Below are positions 44,781 to 54,068 of a stretch of DNA of 64,000 nucleotides, piece by piece (within the stretch, counting starts at the first letter, position 1; every line of letters starts with the position of its first letter). The notes below the pieces were generated by a model that was not told the origin of the DNA, searched no databases, and saw only the letters and a program-made list of their open reading frames with translations. The DNA comes from Orrella dioscoreae (GTDB lineage: Bacteria > Pseudomonadota > Gammaproteobacteria > Burkholderiales > Burkholderiaceae_B), in assembly GCF_900089455.2 (NCBI RefSeq), contig NZ_LT907988.1:682001-746000 (forward strand), read 5' to 3'. Made by a program: the position numbers and the translations under genes.

Positions 44781-45147
44781 CAAATTTCCGCCGGGCGGGC
44801 GAGCGGGGTTGTTACTGAATGCGTACGCGCATGCCTGCTTGCCTGCAAGGGCGTAGTGACTGCTATCACCCTCCGCCCTGACGCGGCTTTTCGGCCGTTT
44901 CAGCGTCGCAACCCTTGTCATCCCCGGGTCATGTGACGGCTCGGTTTCTCTCTCACATTTCCACTGTCGGGGCGCCCGGTACATGCCGCAAAAAAGGCGC
45001 GATTTGAACACGACGTTGCGGGAATGCAAAAAGGCGTATCTCCGATTGCCCCGCTCCCACTCGCGCAGGTAGATTGGCGGCGAGGGCTTGGCGCCCATGG
45101 CAGCACGCGTGGGGCGTTGCCGCGCCGGCTCCGCCATCGAGGGTTTC

Positions 45148-45681
45148 ATGGCCATTTCCGCAGTGCGCGCGGGGGTATCCGCGCTGATGATCGTCCTGCT
45201 GGCCGGCTGCGCCGGGCAGCGCCAGGCCACCCCGGCCAAGCCGGGGGACAGCCGCGCGGCTACCGGCGCGCCGCCGCAGCCGGCCCAGGCGCCGGTCTGC
45301 GCCGCGGCACCCGCCGCAGCCGGTGCGCTGGCCGCCACCTGGTATGCCGTCAGCCAGCAGAAAGGCGTGAAAGGCGAGTTCCGCCGCCTGCTCGTGCTGT
45401 CTGCCGATGGCAGCTACAAGATGGAAACCCGGGTCCAGGCCGGCCGCAACATCCGCTCGGAATTGCGGGAGTCGGGTTGCTGGGAAGCGAAGGATGCGCG
45501 GGGATTCACGACCATCGTCACGCGTTCCAACGGCGAACTGGTGGACGCCAAGGACCCGATCTACCGCAACACCTATCGCGTCGAGCGTGTCGATGGCACG
45601 CGCATGGTGTTCCGCGAAGGGCAGCCGGGCGCCGGCAGCATGACGGCCCGCAAGATGCCTGCGGGCTACATGATGCCTTGA
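45148..45681 (+). CDS. Small lipoprotein of unknown function
   Basis: 177 residues from the ATG at 45148, which gives MAISAVRAGVSALMIVLLAG then C21, a standard lipoprotein signal with GAGG upstream; a longer start at 45088 would place 20 residues before it. The mature part has an Ala/Pro-rich spacer, then a domain with WYAVSQQKGVKGEFRRLLVL, DGSYKMETRVQ and RMVFREGQPGAGSMTARKM, resembling a lipocalin-like or META-like beta barrel. No confident family. Confidence 0.75.
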   Translation: MAISAVRAGVSALMIVLLAGCAGQRQATPAKPGDSRAATGAPPQPAQAPVCAAAPAAAGALAATWYAVSQQKGVKGEFRRLLVLSADGSYKMETRVQAGRNIRSELRESGCWEAKDARGFTTIVTRSNGELVDAKDPIYRNTYRVERVDGTRMVFREGQPGAGSMTARKMPAGYMMP

Positions 45682-45682
45682 G

Positions 45683-45713
45683 GGCATTGCCGGCGCCTGG
45701 CGCCAGCAATGCC
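45683..45713. terminator. Bidirectional hairpin between converging genes
   Basis: GGCATTGC (45683-45690) pairs with GCAATGCC (45706-45713), and the loop itself can fold as GGCGCC-T-GGCGCC. It lies directly between the stop codons of the lipoprotein gene and gltX. There is no strong T-tract, so termination may be partial. Confidence 0.6.
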
Positions 45714-45721
45714 GTTGCCGA

Positions 45722-47119
45722 TCAGATCTTGCCGAGCCGCGCCAGCACGACGTCGCGGCCCAGGATGGCCAGTACCGCGTCGATGGCGGGGGTTTGCGTC
45801 TGGCCGGTGACGGCCACGCGCAGCGGAATCGCCACTTGCGGCATCTTCAGGCCGCGCGCGGCCATCACCGCTTTCAGCGCGGCGCTCAGCGCCTCGCGCG
45901 TCCAGTCGCCCGCGGCGGCCTGGGCGGCGAAGTCGCGCAGCGCGGCACGGGCGTCCTCGGTCAGGTGCTGGGCCACCAGTTCGGCGGGGGCCTCACGGGC
46001 CGGGCCGCAGAACAGCAGGGCGCCTTCGGCCAGCTGCGCCAGCGTTTCGGCGCGATCCTTCAGCAGTCCGATCACCGCGACCAGGTCCACGGCCTGCGGG
46101 TCGCCGCCAAGCGCGGCCACGCGCGGCGACACGTGGTTGGCCAGCCAGGCGTCGTCGGCCTGCTTGATGTAGTGGGCGTTCACCCAGTTCAGTTTCTTGG
46201 GGTCCCATTGCGATGCCGATTTCGACAGGCTGCGCGTGTCGAACCACTCCACGAGCTGGGCGCGGGTGAAGAGCTCGTCGTCGCCGTGGCTCCAGCCCAG
46301 GCGGGCCAGGTAGTTCACCATGGCCTCGGGCAGGTAGCCCTGGACGTCGTACTCCATCAGGTTGACCGCGCCGTGGCGCTTGGACAGCTTCTCGCCGTCC
46401 GGGCCCAGGATCATCGGCACGTGGCCGTATTCAGGCAACTCGCCGCCCAGCGCGCGCAGGATGTTGATCTGGCGCGGCGTGTTGTTGACGTGGTCGTCGC
46501 CGCGCAGCACGTGGGTGATGCGCATGTCCCAGTCGTCGACCACCACGCAGAAGTTATAGGTGGGGGTGCCGTCGGGGCGGGCGATGATGAGGTCGTCCAG
46601 CTCGCCGTTGTCGATGCTGATGGGCCCCTTGACCAGGTCGTTCCAGGCGGTGACGCCCTCCAGCGGGTTCTTGAAGCGGATCACCGGCTGGCGGCCTTCC
46701 GGCACGGCGGGCAGGGTCTTGCCCGGCTCGGGGCGCCAGGTGCCGTCGTAGCGCGGCTTGCGGCCCGCGGCGCGAGCGGCTTCGCGCATGGCCTCGACTT
46801 CCTCGGGCGTGCTGTAGCAGCGATAGGCGGTGCCGGCTTCCAGCATCTGCGCCACCACCTCGCGATAGCGGTCCATGCGCTGCATCTGATAGAAGGGGCC
46901 TTCGTCGGCGTCCAGGCCCAGCCACGCCATGCCCTGCAGGATGGCCTCGACCGCCTCGGGCGTCGAGCGCTCGAGGTCGGTGTCCTCGATGCGCAGCACG
47001 AAGGTGCCGCCGTGGTGGCGGGCGAATGCCCAGGCGAAAAGCGCGGTGCGCGCGCCGCCCAGGTGCAGGAAGCCGGTGGGCGAGGGGGCGAAGCGGGTAC
47101 GGACGGGTGTGTTGGACAT
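45722..47119 (-). CDS. gltX: Glutamyl-tRNA synthetase
   Basis: 465 residues from the ATG at 47119; the in-frame sequence upstream does not resemble the family. Class I signature [17 protein letters not shown] has HLGG at 19-22; the KLSKRHG catalytic loop is near residue 247. It charges tRNA-Glu (discriminating or not cannot be told here). It converges with the lipoprotein gene and is divergent from the Pat-like gene, sharing a 251-base promoter region. Confidence 0.96.
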   Translation of the reverse strand: MSNTPVRTRFAPSPTGFLHLGGARTALFAWAFARHHGGTFVLRIEDTDLERSTPEAVEAILQGMAWLGLDADEGPFYQMQRMDRYREVVAQMLEAGTAYRCYSTPEEVEAMREAARAAGRKPRYDGTWRPEPGKTLPAVPEGRQPVIRFKNPLEGVTAWNDLVKGPISIDNGELDDLIIARPDGTPTYNFCVVVDDWDMRITHVLRGDDHVNNTPRQINILRALGGELPEYGHVPMILGPDGEKLSKRHGAVNLMEYDVQGYLPEAMVNYLARLGWSHGDDELFTRAQLVEWFDTRSLSKSASQWDPKKLNWVNAHYIKQADDAWLANHVSPRVAALGGDPQAVDLVAVIGLLKDRAETLAQLAEGALLFCGPAREAPAELVAQHLTEDARAALRDFAAQAAAGDWTREALSAALKAVMAARGLKMPQVAIPLRVAVTGQTQTPAIDAVLAILGRDVVLARLGKI

Positions 47120-47370
47120 GGGCGAAATGATGTGGCGTAAGGTCGGGCGAGGCAGGCCTGCCGGGAGCGGCCTGCCCGCCGTGGCAAGGGTGTATCGTTG
47201 CGGGAACCGTGCAGGCCCGTGAACGGGTGGCCGCGTGGTCCGGCGGATGCGGGTCATTTTAAAGGACGGAGATGAATGCCCGCCGGGCGGTGCCGCGACT
47301 GCCGCGGTTTTCGCGTGTGATCCCTGCCTTGCCGCCATCGGACTGTTGATTCTGGACTGAACCCTCCCTC

Positions 47371-49830
47371 ATGCTGCGTCACGCCCTCGCCCCGCTGTTC
47401 GAGCCGCGCACACTGCTGGTGGCCGCCGATCGTCCCCTGCCCGTCCTGCACTCCCTGCCGCCCGCCTTGCGCGAGAAGCTGGTGCTGGCCGATTGCGCGC
47501 CGGGCGAGGCGCCCAGCGGGCCGTCGCCGGAAGTGGGCCAGGGCCGGCCGGACCTGGCGCTGGTCTGCGTGGCGCCCCGTCTGCTGCCGCGGACCCTGGC
47601 GTGGCTGGCTGCGTGGCGGCCCGCCGGCGCCATCTTCCTGCCGCACGACGAGGCGGATCCCGACCCCGCTGCAAGCAGCGCGCTGTGCCGCGACTGGGCG
47701 CTGGCGCACAAATGCGCCCTGCTGGGGCCGAACTCCTTCGGCGTGCAGCGTCCGCACGCGGGGCTGAATCTGAGCCAGCATCCGCTGCTGGCGCGCAGCG
47801 GCAAGGTGGCGCTGGTGGCGCAGTCGCGCGCCATCATGGCCTCGGTGATGGACTGGGCCGAGGATGTGCAGATCGGCTTCTCCACGGCGCTGGCCCTGGG
47901 CGACGAGGCGGTCCTGGGCCTGCCGCAGGTGCTGGACTACCTGGCCAGCGACCCGCGCACCGACAGCATCGCGCTCTATGTGGAAGAGGTCGGTTTCGCC
48001 CGCGAGTTCATGAGCGCGCTGCGCGCGGCCGCCAGCGTCAAGCCGGTGGTCGTGCTGAAGGCCGGCCGCGCGCTGGACTCCAGCCTGGCCGACGCCATGT
48101 TCGACGCCGCGCTGGGCCGCGCCGGCGCGGTCCGCGTGCGGTATTTCGTACAGCTCTTCTCGGCCCTGAAGGTGCTGGGCTATGCGCGCCGGCCGCGCGG
48201 GCGGCGCATCGCCCTGGTCTCCAACGGCAGCGGGCCGCCCCAGCTGGCCCTGGACCTGATGGGCCCGAACGCGCCCACGGTGCGCGCCGAGCTGACGCCG
48301 CCCACCCTGCGGGCGCTGGGCGAGGTCCTGGAGCCGGGTGTCACGCCGTCCAATCCCGTCATCACCTACCTGCCGCTCACGCCCGCTCGCACCAAGGCGG
48401 TGGTGGACGCGCTGCAGGAAGACGCCAACGTCGACGGCGTGCTGGTGCTGCTGGCGCCTGATGCGCGTTCCGACATTCCCGCCGTGGCCACGCAATTGGC
48501 CGAGCTGGCGCCCAAGGCGCGCAAGCCGGTGATCACCTGCTTCATGGGCGATGCCGGCATGCGGCCCCTGCGCCGGCGCCTGGACGACGCCGGCACGCCC
48601 GCCTTCCGCACGCCCGAGTCGGCGGCGGACGCCTTCGGCGTGCTGGCCACGCACCACTACAACCAGCAGCTGCTGCTGCAGACCCAGCCGCCCGAGCCGC
48701 CCGGCCGTCCGCCCGATCTGGGCCAGGCACGCGCCATCGTGGCCGCCGCGCGCGCGGCGGGCCGCCGTGAACTGAACCAGGACGAGTGCGAGGCCCTGCT
48801 GCGCGCCTTCGACGTGCCGGTGCGCATCGCCGAGCCCGACGCGTCGCCCCCCGACGACGCGCTGGCCGTGCCGGCCGCCATCCGCGTGGAGACCGGCGCA
48901 CGTTTCGGGCCCGTGCTGCGCCTGGGCGTGGGCGGTCCGGCGGGCGTGCTGGACGTGTCCGATCGGGGCATGGACCTGCCGCCGCTCAATGCCTTCCTGG
49001 CACGCCAGCTGATCGAGCGCAGCCGCCTCTGGCGCCGCGTGCTGTCGGGCAGCGCCACGCCCGCCGCGCTGGACGCCTTGCGCGGCGTGCTGGAGCAGGT
49101 GTCCGACCTGGTCACCGAGCTGCCCGACGTCGAGACGCTGGCGCTGGACCCGCTGCATGTAGGCGACAGCGCGCTGACCGCGGGCGGCGTGTGCATGGTG
49201 CTGCGCGAACAGGCGGCCTGCGATTCCCCGCAGGCGCATGGCTATCCGCACATGGCCATCCATCCCTATCCCACGCGCTGGGTGCAGGCGCGCGCCTTCG
49301 CGGATGGCACGCCGTGGGTGGTGCGGCCGATCCGGCCCGAGGATGCGGAGGCCCTGCAGGCATTCACGCGCGGGTTGTCCGAGCGCACGCGCTACATGCG
49401 TTTCGTGTCGATGATGCGCGAACTCACCCCGCGCATGCTGGCGCGCTACACGCAGGTGGACTATCACCGCGAGCTGGCGCTGGTGGCGACCACGCAGGTG
49501 CCCAACCCGGAGCATCGCGGCCATCCGCGCGAAATCATCATCGGGCTGGCGCACTATCTGCGCAATCCGGATGGGCGGGGCGCGGAATACGCCCTGGTCA
49601 TCGGCGATGACTGGCAGCGCCGCCGCCTGGGCTTCGACCTGATGTCGGTGCTGATCGAGGCCGCGCGCGAGCAGCGCCTGGAATACATCGACGGCCTGGT
49701 GCTGGCCAACAACCGGCCAATGCTGGCGCTGATGACGCGGCTGGGTTTCGTCAACGACGTCGACGAGGAAGATCCGCAGATGCGCCGGGTCTGGCTGGAC
49801 CTGGCGACGGCGGGGCCGCCGCCGGCCTAG
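47371..49830 (+). CDS. Pat-like GNAT acetyltransferase fused to acyl-CoA synthetase-like (NDP-forming) domains
   Basis: 819 residues. Residues about 1-610 resemble NDP-forming acetyl-CoA synthetase: CoA-binding, succinyl-CoA-ligase-like (GKVALVAQSRAI and ALVSNGSGPPQLALDLM) and ATP-grasp-like parts. A GNAT domain follows (about 650-815) with DDWQRRRLGFDLM as acetyl-CoA loop. This is the layout of protein lysine acetyltransferase Pat/YfiQ, which modifies metabolic enzymes such as acetyl-CoA synthetase. The catalytic His loop of true synthetases is not evident (SNGSG), fitting a regulatory rather than catalytic ligase half. Confidence 0.88.
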   Translation: MLRHALAPLFEPRTLLVAADRPLPVLHSLPPALREKLVLADCAPGEAPSGPSPEVGQGRPDLALVCVAPRLLPRTLAWLAAWRPAGAIFLPHDEADPDPAASSALCRDWALAHKCALLGPNSFGVQRPHAGLNLSQHPLLARSGKVALVAQSRAIMASVMDWAEDVQIGFSTALALGDEAVLGLPQVLDYLASDPRTDSIALYVEEVGFAREFMSALRAAASVKPVVVLKAGRALDSSLADAMFDAALGRAGAVRVRYFVQLFSALKVLGYARRPRGRRIALVSNGSGPPQLALDLMGPNAPTVRAELTPPTLRALGEVLEPGVTPSNPVITYLPLTPARTKAVVDALQEDANVDGVLVLLAPDARSDIPAVATQLAELAPKARKPVITCFMGDAGMRPLRRRLDDAGTPAFRTPESAADAFGVLATHHYNQQLLLQTQPPEPPGRPPDLGQARAIVAAARAAGRRELNQDECEALLRAFDVPVRIAEPDASPPDDALAVPAAIRVETGARFGPVLRLGVGGPAGVLDVSDRGMDLPPLNAFLARQLIERSRLWRRVLSGSATPAALDALRGVLEQVSDLVTELPDVETLALDPLHVGDSALTAGGVCMVLREQAACDSPQAHGYPHMAIHPYPTRWVQARAFADGTPWVVRPIRPEDAEALQAFTRGLSERTRYMRFVSMMRELTPRMLARYTQVDYHRELALVATTQVPNPEHRGHPREIIIGLAHYLRNPDGRGAEYALVIGDDWQRRRLGFDLMSVLIEAAREQRLEYIDGLVLANNRPMLALMTRLGFVNDVDEEDPQMRRVWLDLATAGPPPA

Positions 49831-49865
49831 TAGTCCGTGGGTGCGATGCCCGCGGTGTCAGGCGC

Positions 49866-50537
49866 TTACTTCAGGACCTGCTTGAGGAAGGCCGCGATGT
49901 CCTGCACTTCGGGCATGCAGACCGAGTGCGGCATCGGATACGTGTGCCATTGCACCGAATAGCCCAATTGTTCCAGCGCCGTGCGCGAGGCCTCGGCGCG
50001 CGCCAGCGGCACGACGGGGTCGTGCAGGCCATGGGCCAGGAAGATGGGGGTGGTGCTGTTGGCGGTGTGGCGTTCGCCCGCCGCGGTGTCGATGAGCGGC
50101 AGGTAGCCCGACAGGCCGACCAGGCCGGCCAGTTTTTCCGGATGGCGCAGGCCCGTGTGCAGCGTCATCGCGCAACCTTGCGAGAAGCCCGCCAGCACGA
50201 TGTTCCGCGTGGGAATGCCGCGCGCGTTCTCGCGGGCGATCAGGGCCTGGACGGCCTGCGCCGACAGCGCGATGCCTGCGCCGTCTTCCTGGCGTGACAG
50301 GTCCACCACGCGGATGTCGTACCAGGAACGCATGGCCATGCCGCCGTTGATGGTGACGGGCTGCACCGGCGCATTGGGGAACACGAAGCGCACGGCCGGC
50401 GTGGCGTCCAGGCCCAGCTCGGGCACGATCGGCACGAAGTCGTTGCCGTCGGCGCCCAGGCCGTGCAGCCAGATGACAGCATGGGTGGGAGTCGTGCCGG
50501 TTTCGCGTTCGATGGTGTCCAGCAGGGCGGAGGTCAT
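49866..50537 (-). CDS. Carboxylesterase/phospholipase family hydrolase (YpfH-like)
   Basis: 223 residues, alpha/beta hydrolase fold. HAVIWLHGLGADGNDFVPI (19-37) forms the oxyanion region, GFSQG at about 118-122 is the nucleophile elbow, and the GLHDPVVP Asp and HSVC His complete the triad. Family members hydrolyse short acyl esters or lysophospholipids. Cytosolic, no signal peptide. It lies 40 bases from darP on the same strand. Confidence 0.93.
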   Translation of the reverse strand: MTSALLDTIERETGTTPTHAVIWLHGLGADGNDFVPIVPELGLDATPAVRFVFPNAPVQPVTINGGMAMRSWYDIRVVDLSRQEDGAGIALSAQAVQALIARENARGIPTRNIVLAGFSQGCAMTLHTGLRHPEKLAGLVGLSGYLPLIDTAAGERHTANSTTPIFLAHGLHDPVVPLARAEASRTALEQLGYSVQWHTYPMPHSVCMPEVQDIAAFLKQVLK

Positions 50538-50577
50538 GGTGTGAGGCTCGTGTCGCGGGTGAAAGAAAGGAGGCGGG

Positions 50578-51132
50578 TCAGGGCGCCGGGATCATGCCCT
50601 TCAGCTCCTGGAAGAGCGCGCGGTAATGCTTGCGCTGCGGCTCGCGGCCCTGCGTCAGGGCGGCGTTGGCGGCGGCTTCCTTGCGGCCTTCGCGGATCAG
50701 GGTGCGCAGGCGCTGGATGTCGGCGCCCGGATGGTCGGCCAGCAGCCCGGTCAGGGCGTCGTCATCGGCCAGCAGCCTGTCGCGCAGGGTTTCCAGGCGG
50801 TGCATGTGGGCGGTCTGCTCGCGCGAGCCCTTGGCCCAGTCGTGCAGTTGCTGGCGGATCTCGTCGGCGGGCGCGTCGCGCATCAGCTTGCCGACGAAGT
50901 GCACCTGGCGGCGGCGGCCGCCGTGGCTGGTGATGCGTTGGGCTTCGCGGATTTCCTGGTACAGGCGCTCGGACAGCGGCAACTGCTTCAGGCGGTCGAC
51001 CGGCAGGTCGATCAGCTCCTTGCCCAGGTCGAGCAGGGCGTGCATGTCGCGCTTGACCTGCGATTTGCTGGGTCGGTCGTCGAAATCGTCGTACGCGTCG
51101 TCGTGGTCGGGGGTATCGGAATGGGCGTGCAT
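50578..51132 (-). CDS. darP: Ribosome-associated protein DarP/YjgA
   Basis: 184 residues from the ATG at 51132 ([16 protein letters not shown]). The YjgA/DarP family (UPF0307) aids 50S subunit assembly. Conserved [19 protein letters not shown], the [19 protein letters not shown] segment and the C-terminal [11 protein letters not shown] are visible. The acidic N-terminus is typical. It is divergent from pmbA; the two proteins' genes are neighbours in many proteobacteria. Confidence 0.94.
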   Translation of the reverse strand: MHAHSDTPDHDDAYDDFDDRPSKSQVKRDMHALLDLGKELIDLPVDRLKQLPLSERLYQEIREAQRITSHGGRRRQVHFVGKLMRDAPADEIRQQLHDWAKGSREQTAHMHRLETLRDRLLADDDALTGLLADHPGADIQRLRTLIREGRKEAAANAALTQGREPQRKHYRALFQELKGMIPAP

Positions 51133-51341
51133 GGCGTGGAGGAGCCTGGCGGTGGCGGGCGGAAATAAACGGGCCGGGAAAGGGCCCCAAAAAAAGGCCA
51201 AAAAAAGGCCGGAACAGGGGCTGGACGCGGGCCCGGAGACAGGACGGCAGGCGGGACGGGCCGGAACCGCCCGGGCGGGGCGCGGTTCGCGCGCGGTCCG
51301 GCGACTTGGCTATGATACCCGTCTCACCGCAACGGACAGCC
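51133..51341. promoter_or_regulatory. Divergent intergenic region darP / pmbA
   Basis: 209 bases. Two direct copies of AAAAAAAGGCC occur at about 51184-51206, and the second forms GGCC-A7-GGCC. TATGATACC near 51311 is a possible -10 for pmbA. No operator can be named. Confidence 0.3.
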
Positions 51342-52706
51342 ATGGCAAACGCTCAACACTCCCTTCCCATCCAGGCCAACCAGGCGCGTTTCCGCGAACT
51401 CGTGCAGCAGGCGCTGGACCACGCGCGTACGCTGGGCGCAAGCGATGCCGCCGCCGAGGTGTCGGAAAGCCAGGGTCTGGCGGTCACAGTGCGCAAAAAG
51501 GACGTCGAGACGGTCGAGCAGACCCGCGACCGTTCGCTGGACGTGACGGTCTATGCCGGCCAGCGGCGCGGCTCGGCCTCCACCTCCGATTTCTCCGAGG
51601 CTGCCTTGCGGGAAACCGTCGAGGCTGCCTGGCACATCGCCCGCTACACCGCGGAAGACCCGGTGGCCGGCCTGCCCGACGCCGACCTGCTGGTGCAGGA
51701 ACCCCAGGACCTGTCGCTGCACTATCCCTGGACGATCTCCGCGGAAGAGGCCGCCAGGCTGGCCCTGCGCGCCGAACGTGCCGCGGCCGACACCGACGCG
51801 CGCATCACCAACACCGATGGCGCCAGCGTCAGCACCTACGAAGGCCACTTCGTGCTGGGCAACACGCGCGGCTTCCTGGCGGGCTACCCCTATTCGCGCC
51901 ACAGCCTGTCGGCCGCGCCCATCGCCGGACGCGGCGCGCACATGCAGCGCGACTACTGGTACACCAGCGACCGCGACGCCAGCAAGCTGGCCGACCCCGA
52001 GGCCGTGGGCCGCTATGCCGCGGAGCGCGCGCTGTCGCGCCTGTCGGCCCGCCGTATCAAGACGGGCAAGTTTCCGGTGCTGTTCGAAGCGCCGCTGGCC
52101 CTCGGCCTGCTGGGCGCGCTGACGCAGGCCACCAGCGGCGGGGCGCTGTACCGCAAGGCCAGCTTCCTGGTCGATGCGCTGGGCAAGCCCGTGCTGGCCG
52201 ATCACCTGGACGTGGCCGAGGATCCTTTCGTGCCCGGCGCGATGGGCAGTTCGCCCTTCGACGACGAGGGGGTGCGCACCCAGGCCCGCAAGGTGGTCGA
52301 GGCCGGCGTGCTGCAGGGCTACTTCCTGTCCAGCTACACCGCCCGCAAGCTGGGCATGGTGTCCACGGGCAACGCGGGCGGCTCGCACAACCTGACGCTG
52401 CGCTCGCGCCTGACGCGTCCCGATGACGACTTCCGCGCCATGCTGCGCAAGCTGGGCACGGGTTTCCTGGTGACCGAGCTCATCGGGCAGGGGGTGAACT
52501 ACGTCACGGGCGACTATTCCCGCGGCGCTTTCGGCTATTGGGTCGTCAATGGCGAAATCCAGCACGCCGTGCAGGAAGTCACCATCGCGGGCAACCTGGC
52601 CGAGATGTTCCGGCAGATCGTGGCCATCGGCGCCGACGAGATCTGCCGTGGCACCAAATGCACCGGTTCCATCCTGATCGAACGGATGGCGGTGGCGGGC
52701 GCCTGA
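51342..52706 (+). CDS. pmbA: Metalloprotease-associated protein PmbA/TldE
   Basis: 454 residues from the ATG at 51342. TldE/PmbA pairs with TldD to degrade modified peptides such as microcin precursors and toxin-antitoxin antidotes. Family segments DVTVYAGQRRGSASTSDFS, GNTRGFLAGYPYSRHS and the C-terminal GAFGYWVVNGEIQHAVQEVTIAGNL are present. The HExxH active site belongs to TldD, not to this subunit, and is absent as expected. tldD is not in the window. Confidence 0.95.
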   Translation: MANAQHSLPIQANQARFRELVQQALDHARTLGASDAAAEVSESQGLAVTVRKKDVETVEQTRDRSLDVTVYAGQRRGSASTSDFSEAALRETVEAAWHIARYTAEDPVAGLPDADLLVQEPQDLSLHYPWTISAEEAARLALRAERAAADTDARITNTDGASVSTYEGHFVLGNTRGFLAGYPYSRHSLSAAPIAGRGAHMQRDYWYTSDRDASKLADPEAVGRYAAERALSRLSARRIKTGKFPVLFEAPLALGLLGALTQATSGGALYRKASFLVDALGKPVLADHLDVAEDPFVPGAMGSSPFDDEGVRTQARKVVEAGVLQGYFLSSYTARKLGMVSTGNAGGSHNLTLRSRLTRPDDDFRAMLRKLGTGFLVTELIGQGVNYVTGDYSRGAFGYWVVNGEIQHAVQEVTIAGNLAEMFRQIVAIGADEICRGTKCTGSILIERMAVAGA

Positions 52707-52794
52707 GCCTGTCCGCAGGGGGCTACCGCTTGCCGCCCTGTTGCGCCCCCGCCATGCCGGCTTGTCCGGGATGGCGGGCTAAGGCCTTGACAGG

Positions 52795-52822
52795 TTTACA
52801 GAAAGTTGTTCTGTGCTAGAAT
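52795..52822 (+). promoter_or_regulatory. Candidate rplM promoter with extended -10
   Basis: TTTACA (52795-52800), a 16-base spacer and TGCTAGAAT (52814-52822) form a -35 and an extended -10 (TGn-TAGAAT). TTGACA at 52787-52792 would give a spacer of 24 bases, too long, so the TTTACA is preferred. It would start transcription about 245 bases before rplM. Confidence 0.65.
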
Positions 52823-53074
52823 CACCGGCTTACCTTGGAAAAGGTGTCAGGTGCACGGGCGAAATTTCTAACGCTTCAGGCCACGAACCTTCCCACGGTA
52901 GCGCCGCCAGGTAGATATGCGGTAAGTGCGGCAATTTGCGTTTCAGAGCCTCTCGGCTCACCCAGAGACGCACCCAAAAGCACACGCAGCATTTCAGCAA
53001 CCCGGTGGTGAAACCGCCAGCCTGTCCCTTTTTGGGCGGATGGCACAAATCCATATTTATTCTTAGGAACCATC
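52823..53074 (+). promoter_or_regulatory. Long rplM-rpsI 5' leader
   Basis: About 250 untranslated bases separate the promoter from the rplM ATG, with TTAGGAACC as ribosome binding site. A CCGCC... GGCGG stem encloses CCC-TTTTT-GGG at about 53007-53040 and could form an attenuator-like hairpin. L13 is known to autoregulate its own operon in E. coli by binding the leader; a similar role here is inferred. Confidence 0.45.
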
Positions 53075-53503
53075 ATGAAGACCTTTGTGGCCAAGCCGCA
53101 TGAAGTCAAGCGTGACTGGTTTGTGATCGACGCCAAGGGCAAAGTCCTCGGTCGTGTGGCCAGCGAAGTCGCACGCCGTCTGCGCGGTAAGCACAAACCT
53201 GAATTCACGCCCCACGTGGATACGGGCGACTACATCGTCATCATCAACGCTGCCGATATCGTCGTCACCGGAACCAAGGCGCAAGACAAGAAGTACTTCC
53301 GCCACACCACCTACCCGGGCGGTATCCGCGAGACCAACTTCGAGAAGCTGCAACAGCGCTTCCCCGGCCGCGCCATCCAGAAGGCTGTCAAGGGCATGCT
53401 GCCCAAGGGTCCCCTGGGCTACGCCATGATCAAGAAACTCAAGGTGTACGCCGGTGCCGAGCACCCGCACACCGCCCAGCAGCCCCAGCCGCTGGATTTC
53501 TAA
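53075..53503 (+). CDS. rplM: 50S ribosomal protein L13
   Basis: 142 residues, standard length. The start [20 protein letters not shown] and the [29 protein letters not shown] segment are typical of L13, an early assembly protein of the large subunit. rpsI follows 12 bases later, the conserved operon pair. Confidence 0.98.
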   Translation: MKTFVAKPHEVKRDWFVIDAKGKVLGRVASEVARRLRGKHKPEFTPHVDTGDYIVIINAADIVVTGTKAQDKKYFRHTTYPGGIRETNFEKLQQRFPGRAIQKAVKGMLPKGPLGYAMIKKLKVYAGAEHPHTAQQPQPLDF

Positions 53504-53515
53504 GGAAGGCCCATC

Positions 53516-53908
53516 ATGATCGGTAACTGGAACTACGGAACCGGCCGCCGCAAGACTTCGGTGGCGCGCGTGTTCCTCAAGAAGGGCACGGGCAAGATCG
53601 TCGTCAACGGCAAGCCTGTTGATGAATACTTCGCTCGCGAAACGGGCCGCATGGTCGTGCGTCAGCCGCTCGAGCTGACCGGCCACCTGGAGTCGTTCGA
53701 CTTCCACGTGAACGTGCATGGCGGCGGCGAAAGCGGCCAGGCCGGCGCGGTCCGCCACGGCATCACCCGTGCGCTGATCGACTACGACGCCGCGTTGAAG
53801 CCCACGCTGTCCAAGGCTGGCTTCGTGACGCGCGATGCCCGTGAAGTCGAACGTAAGAAGGTCGGCTTCCACAAGGCGCGTCGTCGCAAGCAGTTCAGCA
53901 AGCGCTAA
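53516..53908 (+). CDS. rpsI: 30S ribosomal protein S9
   Basis: 130 residues. Begins [21 protein letters not shown] and ends in the conserved basic tail RRRKQFSKR, whose last Arg contacts P-site tRNA. It follows rplM and is ended by a strong terminator. Confidence 0.98.
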   Translation: MIGNWNYGTGRRKTSVARVFLKKGTGKIVVNGKPVDEYFARETGRMVVRQPLELTGHLESFDFHVNVHGGGESGQAGAVRHGITRALIDYDAALKPTLSKAGFVTRDAREVERKKVGFHKARRRKQFSKR

Positions 53909-53923
53909 TCCCGTCTGCTGTAC

Positions 53924-53954
53924 GAAAAAAAGGCCGCGCAAGCGGCCTTTTTTC
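53924..53954 (+). terminator. Rho-independent terminator after rpsI
   Basis: AAAAAAAGGCCGC-GCAA-GCGGCCTTTTTT: nine-pair GC stem extended by A/T pairs, T-run after it, 15 bases past the rpsI stop. Confidence 0.96.
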
Positions 53955-54068
53955 CATTCCGCGCGCGGGTGCAGGCCTGGCGCCGCAAGGCGGTTTCCTG
54001 CTCCCCACGCGCACGGCTGTCATGCCGGGACGCGTTAATATCGTCGTCCGTCGCATAGGAAAACGCAC

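Larger units (their letters stand above)
44561..45147. promoter_or_regulatory. Divergent region nrdA / lipoprotein gene
   Basis: 587 bases without a convincing gene. The nrdA-proximal third holds the candidate NrdR boxes and promoter described separately. In 44780-45100 I see only short T- and A-runs (for example near 44990 and 45030) and no clear hairpin, RNA gene or conserved coding frame. Confidence 0.4.

Noticed and set aside
40316-44818. A 1500-codon open frame on the plus strand across nrdA-nrdB
   Set aside because: It is antisense to two clearly recognised genes and has no family features; long frames on the opposite strand are expected at this GC content.
44754-45338. A minus-strand frame of 194 codons upstream of nrdA
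   Set aside because: It covers the candidate NrdR promoter and the start of the divergent lipoprotein gene and has no recognisable domain.
52787-52822. TTGACA at 52787 as the rplM -35
   Set aside because: It would need a 24-base spacer to the clear -10; TTTACA at 52795 gives 16 bases with an extended -10.
52830-53054. A 74-codon minus-strand frame in the rplM leader
   Set aside because: No ribosome binding site or family pattern, and it lies opposite the transcribed leader of rplM.
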